Shown: piece after piece, positions 35,828 to 44,330 of the stretch
How the letters are laid out: every line of letters starts with the position of its first letter
How positions within the stretch are numbered: position 1 is the first letter of the stretch
Position numbers and translations under genes: made by a program
Source of the DNA: CAVSUZ01 sp963834715
GTDB taxonomy: Bacteria > Pseudomonadota > Alphaproteobacteria > Acetobacterales > Acetobacteraceae
Reading direction: 5' to 3'
Length of the DNA stretch: 64,000 nucleotides
Assembly: GCA_963834715.1 (NCBI GenBank)
Contig: CAWIDE010000013.1
Coordinates: 124,001-188,000 of the forward strand
The notes under the pieces: generated by a model
The model's database searches: none
What the model was told of the DNA's origin: nothing
Seen by the model: only the letters and a program-made list of their open reading frames with translations

Positions 35828-37268
35828 CTAATGTCCGGCAACCGCCGCCCGGACCTTCGGCACAACGACCCGCTGTCCGCTCAACTCTGCCCCCGCCGCG
35901 GCGTCCATGCGTGCCGACAATGCGGGCGCCACCAGCGAAAACGCTGTGATCACCAGAAAGGCCACAGAAAAGTCTTCGGTCAGCGGCCGCGCGTGTCCCT
36001 CCATCGCCATCGCCCCGGCCAATGCGGCGGCCGATACTGCGATCCCCGTAGAAAGCGCCACCTGCTGGAAAGTGGTATAGAAGCTGGTTGCCGCGCTCAT
36101 CTGCGGCCGGGGCACATCGGCATAGGCGATCGTGTTGTACGCCATGAACATCAGCGACTGAAACAACCCCTGGCTCAGCAGCAACGCGTACAGCGCAATT
36201 AACGGCCAGCCCGGACGGATCCCGGCAAACGCGCCCAGCAGCACCGCGCCTGCCAGCCCCATCCACACCATCACGTTGCGAAACCCGATCCGCCGCAGGA
36301 TCCGCGGTGCAAGCGCCCGCATCAACAGCGACCCTGCGGAGCTGGCAAACGTGATCAACCCGCTTTTCGCAGCCGACTCCCCAAACCCGATCTGCAGCAT
36401 CATCGGCAGCAGGAACGGCGTCGCACCCGCTCCGATCCGGGAAAACGCCCCGGAAATCACCGACATCTGGAAGGTGGGAATTCGCATCAGCGAGAAATCC
36501 AGGATCGGATGCTCGCACCGCCGCGCGTGCCAGACATAGACCGCGGCCGCCGCTGCCCCGCCCAGCACCAGCGCCCCGGTCACCGCTCGCGACCCCGCAC
36601 CGCGGCTCGCCATCTCGATCCCGAACATCAGGCACGCCAGCGCGGAGCCCGACAGCCCCAATCCTACCACATCGAATGGCGTCCGCTCCGTCTCTCGCAT
36701 CTCGGTGATGAACGCGGTCACCAGGAAAATGCCGGTGATCCCGATCGGCACGTTGATGAAAAAAATCCAGCGCCAACTGAAATAGGTCACGATAAATCCG
36801 CCCAGTGGCGGACCAAGAATCGGGCCCGATCGTCGCCGGGATCATCAGCCACGCCATAGCCGAAACCAGCTCGGATTTCGAACACGCCCGCAGCAGCACC
36901 AACCGCCCGACCGGCGACATCAGCGCCCCGCCCGTGCCCTGCAGCATCCGCGCGCCAACCAGAAACGCCAGGTTCTGCGACAGCCCGCACAGGATCGAGC
37001 CCAGGGTGAACAGCCCGATTGCCGTCCGGAACACGGTGCGCGAGCCAAACCGATCGGCCAATTTGCCGCTCGCGGGGATGAACATGGCAAGCGTCAGCAG
37101 ATACGAGGTTAACGCAATGTTCATCCGCAACGCAGGCGTATGAAAACTAGCGGCCATGCTCGGCAGGGCGGTCGCCAGCACCGTCCCATCGAGCTGCTCC
37201 ATGAACATCGCGCTCGCCACGATCAGCGCAACGGTTCGGGTGCTGACCGGCGACTCCTGACTATCCAT
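35828..37268 (-). pseudogene. DHA2-family MFS drug exporter (EmrB/QacA-like), frameshifted
   Basis: The N-terminal 150 residues (AMFMEQLDGTVLATALPSMA, then KLADRFGSRTVFRTAIGLFT) and the rest (FSWRWIFFINVPIGITGIFL onward) lie in different frames. Dropping one C from the GGGCCC at 36822-36828 restores ATIGPILGPPLGGFIVTYFS, the family motif C region, and yields a ~479-residue 14-helix exporter (1441 bp, 3n+1). Members expel hydrophobic drugs using proton flow, often with an EmrA-type adaptor that is not present here. It sits upstream of the aminotransferase gene. Confidence 0.85.
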
Positions 37269-37495
37269 TTTCCCAAATTGAACTGTTTCGCCGCGCTGAG
37301 GAAAGCGCTTCCCTCACATGGCGGCCTCCGGCTAGGTGAATAACGGGCTGCGCCGGGTCGTAGATTTAGCAAATATCAAAATGGCGCGGTCCTCGTCATC
37401 GCCGCGGCCCGTCGAACCGGACGTTCCGATATCGAAGCAGTTCGAACGCGGCTGTGGCGGTTTCAGAGGCCGCGAGCATAGCCAAGCAAGTTCAT

Positions 37496-38470
37496 CTAAT
37501 CCTGAGGCGGTCCCAGCGTATCCGCCGCAAACGCCCCCCGTTCTCCCATCGGCTTCTCTGGAGGCCGCGTGGAATCCCGCCGCGTCTGCCGCTCCGCTTG
37601 CGCGTTTATCTCCGCCCCTAACAACACCACGTATGCTGACAACCACAGCCAGGTCAGCAGCGCGATAATCGCCCCCAATGATCCATACGTCTTATTGTAA
37701 TCGCTGAAATGCGACACATAGACTGCGAATAATATCGACCCGATCACCCAAAGCACGGTGGCGAAAATCGCGCCCGGTGAGACCCACTCCCATCTTGGCT
37801 CCCGGCGATCCGGCGCATAGCGATAAAGCATGGCCAATGCTCCCATCATGAACACGATTAGCACCGGCCATTCGACAACATACGCCACCCACTTGGTGGT
37901 GCTGCCGACGCTGGCACCACTCAACACTGCGGGTAGCCCCGCCACCAGCGCAATGGCAATCATTCCCCCGAAAATCAGACCTATCGTCAGAACGATCGCG
38001 AGAACATTAAACCACAAATAGCTTCGCCGTTCCTCCTCGCCGTACGCGATATCCAGCGCGGATATCAGCCCTGTCATCCCGCGCGAGGCGCTATACAGGG
38101 CGATGAGAATGCCGATTACCACGCCGATGCTCAACGCGCTTCCCGAGGAACTCACCAGTGAATGTAGCTCGCTGCTGATCAGGTCTCGCGATGATCCCGG
38201 CAGTATCCCGGACATCGAGTTAATTTCGGTCTCCACGGTCTTCGGATCCGCGACCAGCCCATAGAAGGAAACCAGTGCAGCAAGCCCGGGAAACAGCGAC
38301 AGCAGGACGTAGTAGGTCACCCCTCCGGCCACGAGTGAGAGATTCTTTTGGCTACTGGCCTGGTACGCCCGCAGAAGCACATCCCTCCACCCCCGGGCGG
38401 GGATATGCTGCGGCTGCTCAGCCTCGCGCCCTCGCCCTCGCTCCGCCGCGGTCGCAGTCTGGTCAGGCAC
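37496..38470 (-). CDS. YihY/BrkB family inner-membrane protein
   Basis: The membrane protein has 324 residues and about six hydrophobic segments. Family marks are LVAGGVTYYVLLSLFPGLAA near residue 45, SASRGMTGLISALDIAYGEE (charged loop) and SHFSDYNKTYGSLGAIIALL, TWLWLSAYVVLLGAEINAQA toward the C-terminus. Once called ribonuclease BN, these proteins have no proven enzymatic role and may be flippases or transporters. The last ~30 residues are a charged cytoplasmic tail. Intact. Confidence 0.88.
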   Translation of the reverse strand: MPDQTATAAERGRGREAEQPQHIPARGWRDVLLRAYQASSQKNLSLVAGGVTYYVLLSLFPGLAALVSFYGLVADPKTVETEINSMSGILPGSSRDLISSELHSLVSSSGSALSIGVVIGILIALYSASRGMTGLISALDIAYGEEERRSYLWFNVLAIVLTIGLIFGGMIAIALVAGLPAVLSGASVGSTTKWVAYVVEWPVLIVFMMGALAMLYRYAPDRREPRWEWVSPGAIFATVLWVIGSILFAVYVSHFSDYNKTYGSLGAIIALLTWLWLSAYVVLLGAEINAQAERQTRRDSTRPPEKPMGERGAFAADTLGPPQD

Positions 38471-38556
38471 GTGGATACTCCGTCTCGCGATCGTCGTTTT
38501 CTAACCATCGCGGCAACATTCGGTTGCACATGCTGACCGGGAGCGGTTCGAACCCG

Positions 38557-38847
38557 TTACCGATCCTCACTCAAGGCCGCGTGCCCCACCAGCGCCCCGA
38601 TCGGCAGCGATAAAGCCCCCCAAAGCGCCAGTCCCACCAGAAGGACATGTCGCGGATCATGGACCGTCAGTTGCAGATAAGCGGCAACCCCGATCGGTAC
38701 GGCGGCACCTGCCGAAAGCGCCGGCGTCGCAAATAATCGCCGAAGCCTCTCTATATTCCCGTGAATCGTGATCCCCCTTTTTGCGCGCACCGGTATGCGC
38801 CCGCCCCGAGCCGACCCGTCCGATACGATAATGTTCGGCACACGCAC
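38557..38847 (-). CDS. Small hypothetical membrane protein
   Basis: The frame contains two likely membrane helices (LSAGAAVPIGVAAYLQL and HVLLVGLALWGALSLPIGAL) and ends HAALSEDR. The start is uncertain. The GTG at 38847 would place the TTGACA box at 38858-38853 too close, and a GGGGG ribosome-like site lies before residue ~27 with only non-standard codons after it. It may be the last gene of the rlmN cluster or have its own promoter. No family recognised. Confidence 0.45.
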   Translation of the reverse strand: MRVPNIIVSDGSARGGRIPVRAKRGITIHGNIERLRRLFATPALSAGAAVPIGVAAYLQLTVHDPRHVLLVGLALWGALSLPIGALVGHAALSEDR

Positions 38848-38858
38848 CTAATTGTCAA
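38827..38858 (-). promoter_or_regulatory. Possible sigma-70-type promoter
   Basis: On the minus strand a perfect TTGACA at 38858-38853 is followed about 19 bases later by CATTAT. The -35 box is perfect but spacing is long and the -10 box is weak. It would serve the small membrane protein gene after rlmN. Confidence 0.25.
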
Positions 38859-38859
38859 G

Positions 38860-40020
38860 CTATCCCGCCTGAGAGAACGTCCGTAACTGCCCGCACGCCG
38901 CAGAGATGTCGCGCCCCCGCGGACTCCGAACTGGTGAGGCAAACCCTGCGTCCATCACAACGCGGGCAAACCGGTTGATAGCCGCCGGCGTGCTCGTCTC
39001 GTATGTGCTGCCCGGCCACGGGTTGAACGGAATCAGGTTCACTTTCGCCGGAATCCCCGAGATAAGCCGAACCAGCTCTCGGGCATCTGCCGCACCGTCG
39101 TTGATCCCCTTCAACATCACGTATTCAAACGTAATCCGCCGGGCGTTCGAAGCACCGGGATACCTTCGGCATGCGGCGATCAGTTCTTCGATGGGATATT
39201 TCCGGTTGACGGGCACAAGTTCATCCCGCAGCTCGTTCCGCACCGCGTGCAAGGAAACCGCGAGATTAATCCCGAGTTCAACTCCCACCCGGTCCATCAT
39301 CGGGACCACCCCCGACGTGGACAGCGTTATCCGCCGTCGCGACAGCCCGATGCCCTCGTTGTCCATGACAATCACCATGGCTTTCGCGACGTTGTTGTAA
39401 TTGTACAACGGCTCGCCCATCCCCATCAGCACGATGGTCGATAGCAACCGAGGCGTCTCCCCCTGGGGGCTGGGCCACTCCCCATACGCGTCGCGCACAC
39501 CCATGAACTGCCCGACAATTTCGGCCGACGCTAGGTTCCGGGTCAGCCGTTGCGTCCCCGTATGGCAGAATCGGCATGACAACGTGCAACCCACCTGAGA
39601 AGACAGGCACACTGCCCCGCGGTCCTCCTCCGGGTCGGGGATGTACACCGTCTCCACTTGTTGTCCGTCCCTGAAGCGGAACAGGAATTTCCGGGTCTCG
39701 TCCTCGCTGGTGTGCATCACAGCCGTTTCCGGCCGCCCGATTACAAACCGCTCCGTGAGCCTCGCCTGCAAGGTCCGCGCGATGTTGGTCATGCGCGCGA
39801 AATCCGTCTCACCCCGGTTGTAGATCCAGTGCCATAACTGCTTGGCGCGGAATGGCGCCTCCCCGATTGCCACGATTTCCGCCGCCAGGTCCGCGCGCGA
39901 CAATCCAACCAGATCCCGCCTTCCGTCCGGTAACTGCGGCGGCGGAGGATCGAACAGAGCAGATTTGGCCAGAATCCGCGCCCGCTCGATTTCCGTCAGT
40001 TCGGCAACGGTCACGGACAT
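38860..40020 (-). CDS. rlmN: Dual-specificity RNA methyltransferase RlmN
   Basis: This 386-residue radical-SAM enzyme methylates C2 of A2503 in 23S rRNA and A37 of some tRNAs. The 4Fe-4S motif is QVGCTLSCRFCHTGTQRL (CxxxCxxC). The two cysteines of the mechanism are in DRGAVCLSSQVG (hydrogen-abstraction Cys) and ISAACGQLRTF (methyl-carrier Cys). GMGEPLYNYNNV and PVRSPRGRDISAACG are classic RlmN marks. Its ATG overlaps the stop of the IalB-like gene by one base, so the two are coupled. Intact. Confidence 0.95.
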   Translation of the reverse strand: MSVTVAELTEIERARILAKSALFDPPPPQLPDGRRDLVGLSRADLAAEIVAIGEAPFRAKQLWHWIYNRGETDFARMTNIARTLQARLTERFVIGRPETAVMHTSEDETRKFLFRFRDGQQVETVYIPDPEEDRGAVCLSSQVGCTLSCRFCHTGTQRLTRNLASAEIVGQFMGVRDAYGEWPSPQGETPRLLSTIVLMGMGEPLYNYNNVAKAMVIVMDNEGIGLSRRRITLSTSGVVPMMDRVGVELGINLAVSLHAVRNELRDELVPVNRKYPIEELIAACRRYPGASNARRITFEYVMLKGINDGAADARELVRLISGIPAKVNLIPFNPWPGSTYETSTPAAINRFARVVMDAGFASPVRSPRGRDISAACGQLRTFSQAG

Positions 40021-40523
40021 CAGTGCGCCGGGCAGGCCTTCCCCATCGCGTCGTGCGCCGCGGTGAAGCCATCCAGGCTGAACGGCATCGCCGTTCCGCC
40101 CTTTGATCCGGGCATATGCGCCACTGCCGTAGAGGCGGGCAGCATTGCCGCGATCACCGCCTTACCATCACGTGCGAATGCATCATGCCCCGACGTATAA
40201 AAATCCAAATTCGCGGACCCAACCTGCACTGGCAAGGTGAAATCCTTCGGAAACACCGGGCCATTGCTGATCGCCACCTCGTCGCGACCACCCGGCCGAT
40301 CCGTTACGCTGAGTACCGGTCCGTTGCCGGTCGCCGGGTCCTCCGATCCGGCCCGTGTGAAGGCGTAACATACCGTGTGACCGCCCTGCGAATACTGCGC
40401 CGCGATCCAGCGGTTGAAGCGGCCGAGCTCCTTCGGCGTCGGGGCCGTGGCAGGGGCGGTCTTGGTCGCAGCAAGCGCCGGCCCGGCCACTATACAAACG
40501 AACAGAATCAAAGGGATTCGCAT
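40020..40523 (-). CDS. Secreted IalB-like (invasion-associated locus B) protein
   Basis: From the ATG at 40523 the product is 167 residues with a signal peptide (MRIPLILFVCIVAGPALAAT). The mature part has the IalB-like core: FNRWIAAQYSQGGHTVCYAF, DRPGGRDEVAISNGPVFPKD, and MPFSLDGFTAAHDAMGKACP. IalB proteins are periplasmic or envelope proteins of alphaproteobacteria with unclear biochemistry. A longer frame from 40574 would put charged residues before the signal and was not chosen. It is directly upstream of rlmN. Confidence 0.7.
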   Translation of the reverse strand: MRIPLILFVCIVAGPALAATKTAPATAPTPKELGRFNRWIAAQYSQGGHTVCYAFTRAGSEDPATGNGPVLSVTDRPGGRDEVAISNGPVFPKDFTLPVQVGSANLDFYTSGHDAFARDGKAVIAAMLPASTAVAHMPGSKGGTAMPFSLDGFTAAHDAMGKACPAH

Positions 40524-40587
40524 CGCGCGACACATACGATCGAACCTCGGCCTGGACAAGCAACAGGCGAGCACGGGCTCGCCACCT

Positions 40588-41070
40588 CTACAGATGCGCC
40601 AGGATGGACTCAGCCTTGCTCACCTCGAACCCACCGGGCGCTTCCACGGCGATATGGGTTACCTTTCCATCCTGTGCCACCAGCGCGTAACGCTGGCTAC
40701 GCACCCCCATACCCCGTGCCGTCAGATCCAGTTCCAGGCCCAGCGACTTGGTAAAATGCCCCGAACCATCCGCCAGCATCAACACTTTCCCCTCCGCGCC
40801 CTGGGATTTGGCCCACGCTCCCATAACGAACGCGTCATTCACCGCGATGCACGCAACGGTATCGACACCCTTCGCCTTGAACTCATCCGTAAGCTCAACG
40901 AAGCCCGGCAGATGCTTGAATGTGCAAGTCGGTGTAAAAGCGCCTGGAACCGCGAACAGCACAACGTTTTTGCCCTTGAAAATCTCATCGGTCGAAATTT
41001 CCTTGGGTCCCTCTGGCGTGGCCGTCATCAATTTCATGCTCGGGATCTTGTCACCTACCTTGATCGTCAT
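40588..41070 (-). CDS. Peroxiredoxin (Prx5 type)
   Basis: This 160-residue thiol peroxidase reduces H2O2 and organic peroxides in the cytoplasm. The peroxidatic cysteine is in VPGAFTPTCTFKHLPGFVEL, the diagnostic Prx5/AhpE-like loop, with the conserved Arg in ARGMGVRSQRYALVAQDGKV. C-terminal GGFEVSKAESILAHL matches plant/alphaproteobacterial Prx5, which uses glutaredoxin or glutathione. The gene is divergent from yqgE. Intact. Confidence 0.92.
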   Translation of the reverse strand: MTIKVGDKIPSMKLMTATPEGPKEISTDEIFKGKNVVLFAVPGAFTPTCTFKHLPGFVELTDEFKAKGVDTVACIAVNDAFVMGAWAKSQGAEGKVLMLADGSGHFTKSLGLELDLTARGMGVRSQRYALVAQDGKVTHIAVEAPGGFEVSKAESILAHL

Positions 41071-41177
41071 GGCTGTCCTCCTCTCGGTTCCAATCCACCA
41101 CGCATAGCCAACACGGCCGCTTCTTGCCAGCCGACGGAACCCGCACCAATGGCTTGCACCCCTCCAGGATCACGCCC

Positions 41178-41765
41178 ATGTTCGTTTTCATGTCTGCTAC
41201 CGTTGATCCCAGCGCGTTCCTCACCGGGCAGATGCTGATAGCCATGCCTGCCATGGCCGACCCCCGCTTTGCCCAGAGCGTCATCTACGTCTGTGCCCAT
41301 ACCCCCGACGGAGCCATGGGCCTTGTCATCAACCGCCCCCTGGCCAAACCGACGTTCGATGATCTGCTCCGCCAGCTCGACGTGGAGCCGGTGCCTCCCG
41401 CCCGACGAATTCGCCTCTGTGCTGGCGGTCCGGTGGACAATGCCCGCGGTTTTGTTCTGCACACCGCTGACTGGACCGGGGAGGGCAGCCTGAAGGTCAC
41501 CGACGACCTCGCCCTCACCGCCAGTCTCGACGTGCTCAAGGCCATTGCCTCCGGCGGCGGACCGCGACATGGCATCCTTGCCCTCGGCTATGCCGGTTGG
41601 GGCCCGGGCCAGTTGGAGGCAGAGATCACCCAGAACGCCTGGCTGTCCCTCCCGGCCGACACTCAGCTTGTGTTTGGGGACGAGCACGATACGAAATGGC
41701 GTCGCGCGATGGCAATCCTGAAGATCGATCCCCTGCTCCTGTCGGAAGCCGCCGGGCACGCCTGA
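41178..41765 (+). CDS. UPF0301 YqgE/AlgH family protein
   Basis: Start at 41178, with AGGA 8 bases upstream, gives 195 residues. Family marks are FLTGQMLIAMPAMADPRFAQ, YVCAHTPDGAMGLVINRPL, LCAGGPVDNARGFVLHTADW and GILALGYAGWGPGQLEAEI. The family is conserved across proteobacteria, but its molecular role is unsettled, with early links to alginate control in Pseudomonas. It is divergent from the peroxiredoxin. The frame opens earlier (41124) without family similarity. Confidence 0.88.
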   Translation: MFVFMSATVDPSAFLTGQMLIAMPAMADPRFAQSVIYVCAHTPDGAMGLVINRPLAKPTFDDLLRQLDVEPVPPARRIRLCAGGPVDNARGFVLHTADWTGEGSLKVTDDLALTASLDVLKAIASGGGPRHGILALGYAGWGPGQLEAEITQNAWLSLPADTQLVFGDEHDTKWRRAMAILKIDPLLLSEAAGHA

Positions 41766-42001
41766 TCAGAGCGGGAACCGTAGCAACGCATAGACTTGTC
41801 GGTGAGCGGGAATCCGGCTGACCGATAGCAATCGGCACCCGCTGGCACCGTATCATAGTGCAGGGGCGGCGCGGATCGGCCGAACCCGGGATCAGGAAGG
41901 TGGTGAGGAGCAAAGCGCAGTTTCGGAAGGTGGAGAAAAGCTGATGCCGCGAATCGCGGCATCATAGGTTCAGGGGGATAGGTGGGTTGCGGCGGACGCT
42001 C

Positions 42002-42133
42002 TCAGCCGTTGCCGACGTGATAATAGCCGTTACCGTTCGAACTGTTGTCCCAGCCGGTGTTCCCAGCAGCAGAGGCAACCTGACCGAAGGCCAGAGCCAA
42101 TAGCAGACCGAACGCGGCGACGAAGTAACGCAT
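42002..42133 (-). CDS. Tiny secreted Gly/Asn-rich protein (43 aa)
   Basis: An ATG at 42133 with a textbook ribosome site (GAGGAGG, 5 bases away) begins a signal peptide (MRYFVAAFGLLLALAFGQVA, SA) and a mature part of about 20 residues, AGNTGWDNSSNGNGYYHVGN plus G. The upstream in-frame ATG at 42223 was rejected because the ribosome site and signal peptide fix the later start. The small size and aromatic/Asn/Gly composition match the other orphan secreted proteins of this window. Confidence 0.65.
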   Translation of the reverse strand: MRYFVAAFGLLLALAFGQVASAAGNTGWDNSSNGNGYYHVGNG

Positions 42134-42530
42134 ATGGACCTCCTCGTTGGTTTTGTGAACCCCTTGATACGTCTGCGACGGGTGGTGCGGTGTCGCGAGC
42201 ATGAGAAAACTATGAACTATCATCTTCTGCTATGAAGTCTTTCAGACCACCGCGTTTTGGACATTCGGAAAAATTTGGAACGAAATCGAACACGGATTCT
42301 GAGCTGTCGCATAGCATTCGCGGGCGACCCTGCAGACAGCCGGCCTTGCCCCCGCCAAGGCTCCCCTCCCGTGTAGATCGAATGGACATGAACCCCTTTG
42401 CCTTTTCTTAACCAGATCATGTTTTTCTGCGTGTGCGACGCCAGCAACTCCGACCACGCTTTCCGCTTGTTCAGAGAACCCCAGATCTATCAAGGTCTGC
42501 ACGATTAGGCCGCTATAAAGGAAAGAGGCT
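42134..42530. other. 397-bp gap without a supported gene
   Basis: The gap lies between the tiny secreted protein and the acyl carrier protein gene. Short minus-strand frames (around 42220-42502) have no start signal, no similarity and weak coding character. The last bases hold the ACP ribosome site (GGAAAGAGG). The region is richer in A/T than its surroundings and probably holds the promoters of the flanking genes. Confidence 0.4.
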
Positions 42531-42806
42531 TTGTCCCAACCCCAGCTTCACCCCACGCCTGACCCGGTGATGGCGGAGCTCACCGATATCGTGCGGTCCG
42601 TGCTGGACGATCCCGGCGTAACGCTTACTGAAAACACCACCGCCCAGGACGTCCCGGGCTGGGACTCCATGGCCCATATTGCCGTGATCGTAGAAGCCGA
42701 GTGTCGCTTCGGCATCACCTTCGCAGCGGCGGAGATCGGCTCCCTCCAGCGGGTCGGCGACCTCGCCAGGCTCATTCAGTCGAAATGCGCCGCCGCCGCG
42801 GCCTGA
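42531..42806 (+). CDS. Acyl carrier protein
   Basis: A TTG start, with GGAAAGAGG just upstream, gives a 91-residue carrier protein. The phosphopantetheine Ser is in DVPGWDSMAHIAVIVEAECR (DSM), and helix 3 reads ITFAAAEIGSLQRVGDLARL. It is an isolated carrier, not part of fatty-acid synthesis genes. Its direct neighbours are an MBOAT acyltransferase and an SGNH protein, so it probably supplies an acyl group for surface-polymer O-acylation. No adenylation or ketosynthase gene is adjacent to load it. Confidence 0.85.
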   Translation: MSQPQLHPTPDPVMAELTDIVRSVLDDPGVTLTENTTAQDVPGWDSMAHIAVIVEAECRFGITFAAAEIGSLQRVGDLARLIQSKCAAAAA

Positions 42807-42841
42807 GGCGACATCCCGATCCGCCGTCGCCCTGACCGGCC

Positions 42842-44323
42842 GTGCTGTTCAACTCTTTCGCCTTCGTTCTCCTCTTCCTGCCCGCCACAATCCTTGGGTT
42901 CTTTGCGTCGTCCCGCTTATCGCCGCACACCGGTCGGCTGTGGCTCGTTGCCGCCTCACTGATCTTCTACGCCTGGTGGGATCCGCGATTGCTGCCAATC
43001 CTGGTTATCTCGATCGCGATCAATCACGCGTTCTGGCGAATTATTGCCAGCAATAGCGGCCGCATACAAACCACAGCACTGGCCGCCGGTATCGGCTGCA
43101 ACCTCTTCTTATTAGTCTATTTCAAATACGCGGCCGCCTGGCTTGGCACCTGTGGCATCGTCATCGATACTCCCCCCCTGCCGCTCGGAATCAGCTTCTT
43201 TACTTTTACCCAGATCGGCTTGCTCATCGATGCCCGCGCCGGTGAGGCCGAGCTCCCCACGCTCACCGGGCATGCCCTGTTTGTTTCGTTTTTCCCGCAC
43301 CTGATCGCTGGTCCGATCCTCAGCCATCGGGAGATGATGCCCCAGTTCACCGCCGCCCCGGTATTCCGCCCCTCAGCCATTAACATCGCCACCGGTCTCG
43401 CCATCTTTATCATCGGCCTGCTTAAGAAAACCCTGCTCGCCGATCCGCTCGCATCGACCGTCGCCTCAGGCTTTGCGCATCCCGGCAGCCTGACACTGTT
43501 CACCACCTGGCAGACCGCACTCAGCTACTCACTCCAACTCTATTTCGATTTCTCCGGATACTCCGACATGGCGATCGGAGCGGCTCGTATGCTCAATATA
43601 CAGTTCCCGGCCAATTTCAACTCGCCATATAAGGCTTGCAGCATCATCGATTACTGGCAGCGCTGGCACATCACGCTCACGCGCTATCTTACCATCTATC
43701 TCTACAACCCTCTGGCGCTATCGCTGACACGTCGCTGCATCGCGCGCCGCCGAGCCGTAGATCGGCAGGCTCGTGCATCCTGGGCTGGCTTCGCCAATCT
43801 CGTGGCCCTGCCTACCGCCATTACCATAACACTGGCCGGCATCTGGCACGGCAGTGGCGTTACGTTCCTCGCGTTCGGGCTGATGCACGCGATCTTCCTC
43901 ATAGTCAATCATGCCTGGCGTCTGCGCTTCGGCACGCGGGCCCAGCCGCACCTGTGGGCCGGCGTACTCACCTATTGCTGCGTGCTCGCTGGCTCCGTGG
44001 TCTTCCGTGCCCCATCTCTCACCAGCGCCGGCACGGTGTTTGCCGGCATGCTCGGTGCGCACGGAATCCGCTTCATCCAGCCTGATCTGCGACAGACTAT
44101 GGAGATAGCCCGGCTCGCCGCGCTTTACGCTATCGTCTGGCTCGCCCCCAACACGCAGCAGATCATGCGCCGTTACGAGCCGGTACTCGGCACCATAAGC
44201 TTGGCTCCAAGCCAGCTTGCTTGGCAGCCCAGCGTCCCTTGGGCGGCTGTCCTTGGTGTGGCAGCCTGCCTCGGCCTGCTTTCCCTCGGCGGCTCCAGCG
44301 AATTCCTTTATTTCCGGTTCTGA
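42842..44323 (+). CDS. MBOAT family O-acyltransferase (AlgI/DltB-like)
   Basis: Polytopic membrane protein of 493 residues from a GTG start. MBOAT marks: GISFFTFTQIGLLIDARAGE, FFPHLIAGPILSHREMMPQF, the core LYFDFSGYSDMAIGAARML and DYWQRWHITLTRYLTIYLYN, and the catalytic His in ITLAGIWHGSGVTFLAFGLM. Such enzymes carry acyl groups across the inner membrane onto polysaccharides or teichoic acids with an SGNH or DltD partner. It lies between an ACP and an SGNH-type gene in one operon. Confidence 0.92.
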   Translation: MLFNSFAFVLLFLPATILGFFASSRLSPHTGRLWLVAASLIFYAWWDPRLLPILVISIAINHAFWRIIASNSGRIQTTALAAGIGCNLFLLVYFKYAAAWLGTCGIVIDTPPLPLGISFFTFTQIGLLIDARAGEAELPTLTGHALFVSFFPHLIAGPILSHREMMPQFTAAPVFRPSAINIATGLAIFIIGLLKKTLLADPLASTVASGFAHPGSLTLFTTWQTALSYSLQLYFDFSGYSDMAIGAARMLNIQFPANFNSPYKACSIIDYWQRWHITLTRYLTIYLYNPLALSLTRRCIARRRAVDRQARASWAGFANLVALPTAITITLAGIWHGSGVTFLAFGLMHAIFLIVNHAWRLRFGTRAQPHLWAGVLTYCCVLAGSVVFRAPSLTSAGTVFAGMLGAHGIRFIQPDLRQTMEIARLAALYAIVWLAPNTQQIMRRYEPVLGTISLAPSQLAWQPSVPWAAVLGVAACLGLLSLGGSSEFLYFRF

Positions 44324-44330
44324 GGCCGCG

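Noticed and set aside
34620..37268. 882-residue fusion of MFS exporter and aminotransferase
   Set aside because: The middle third is nonsense. The exporter continues in another frame and the aminotransferase has its own ribosome site and start at 35810. The fusion is a frameshift artefact.
38530..38570. tRNA-like T-arm (GGTTCGAACCC)
   Set aside because: No acceptor stem, anticodon arm or D-arm could be built around it. The string is simply a short palindrome.
42220..42502. Small minus-strand frames before the ACP gene
   Set aside because: No ribosome site, no similarity, two competing frames of equal quality. Treated as non-coding.
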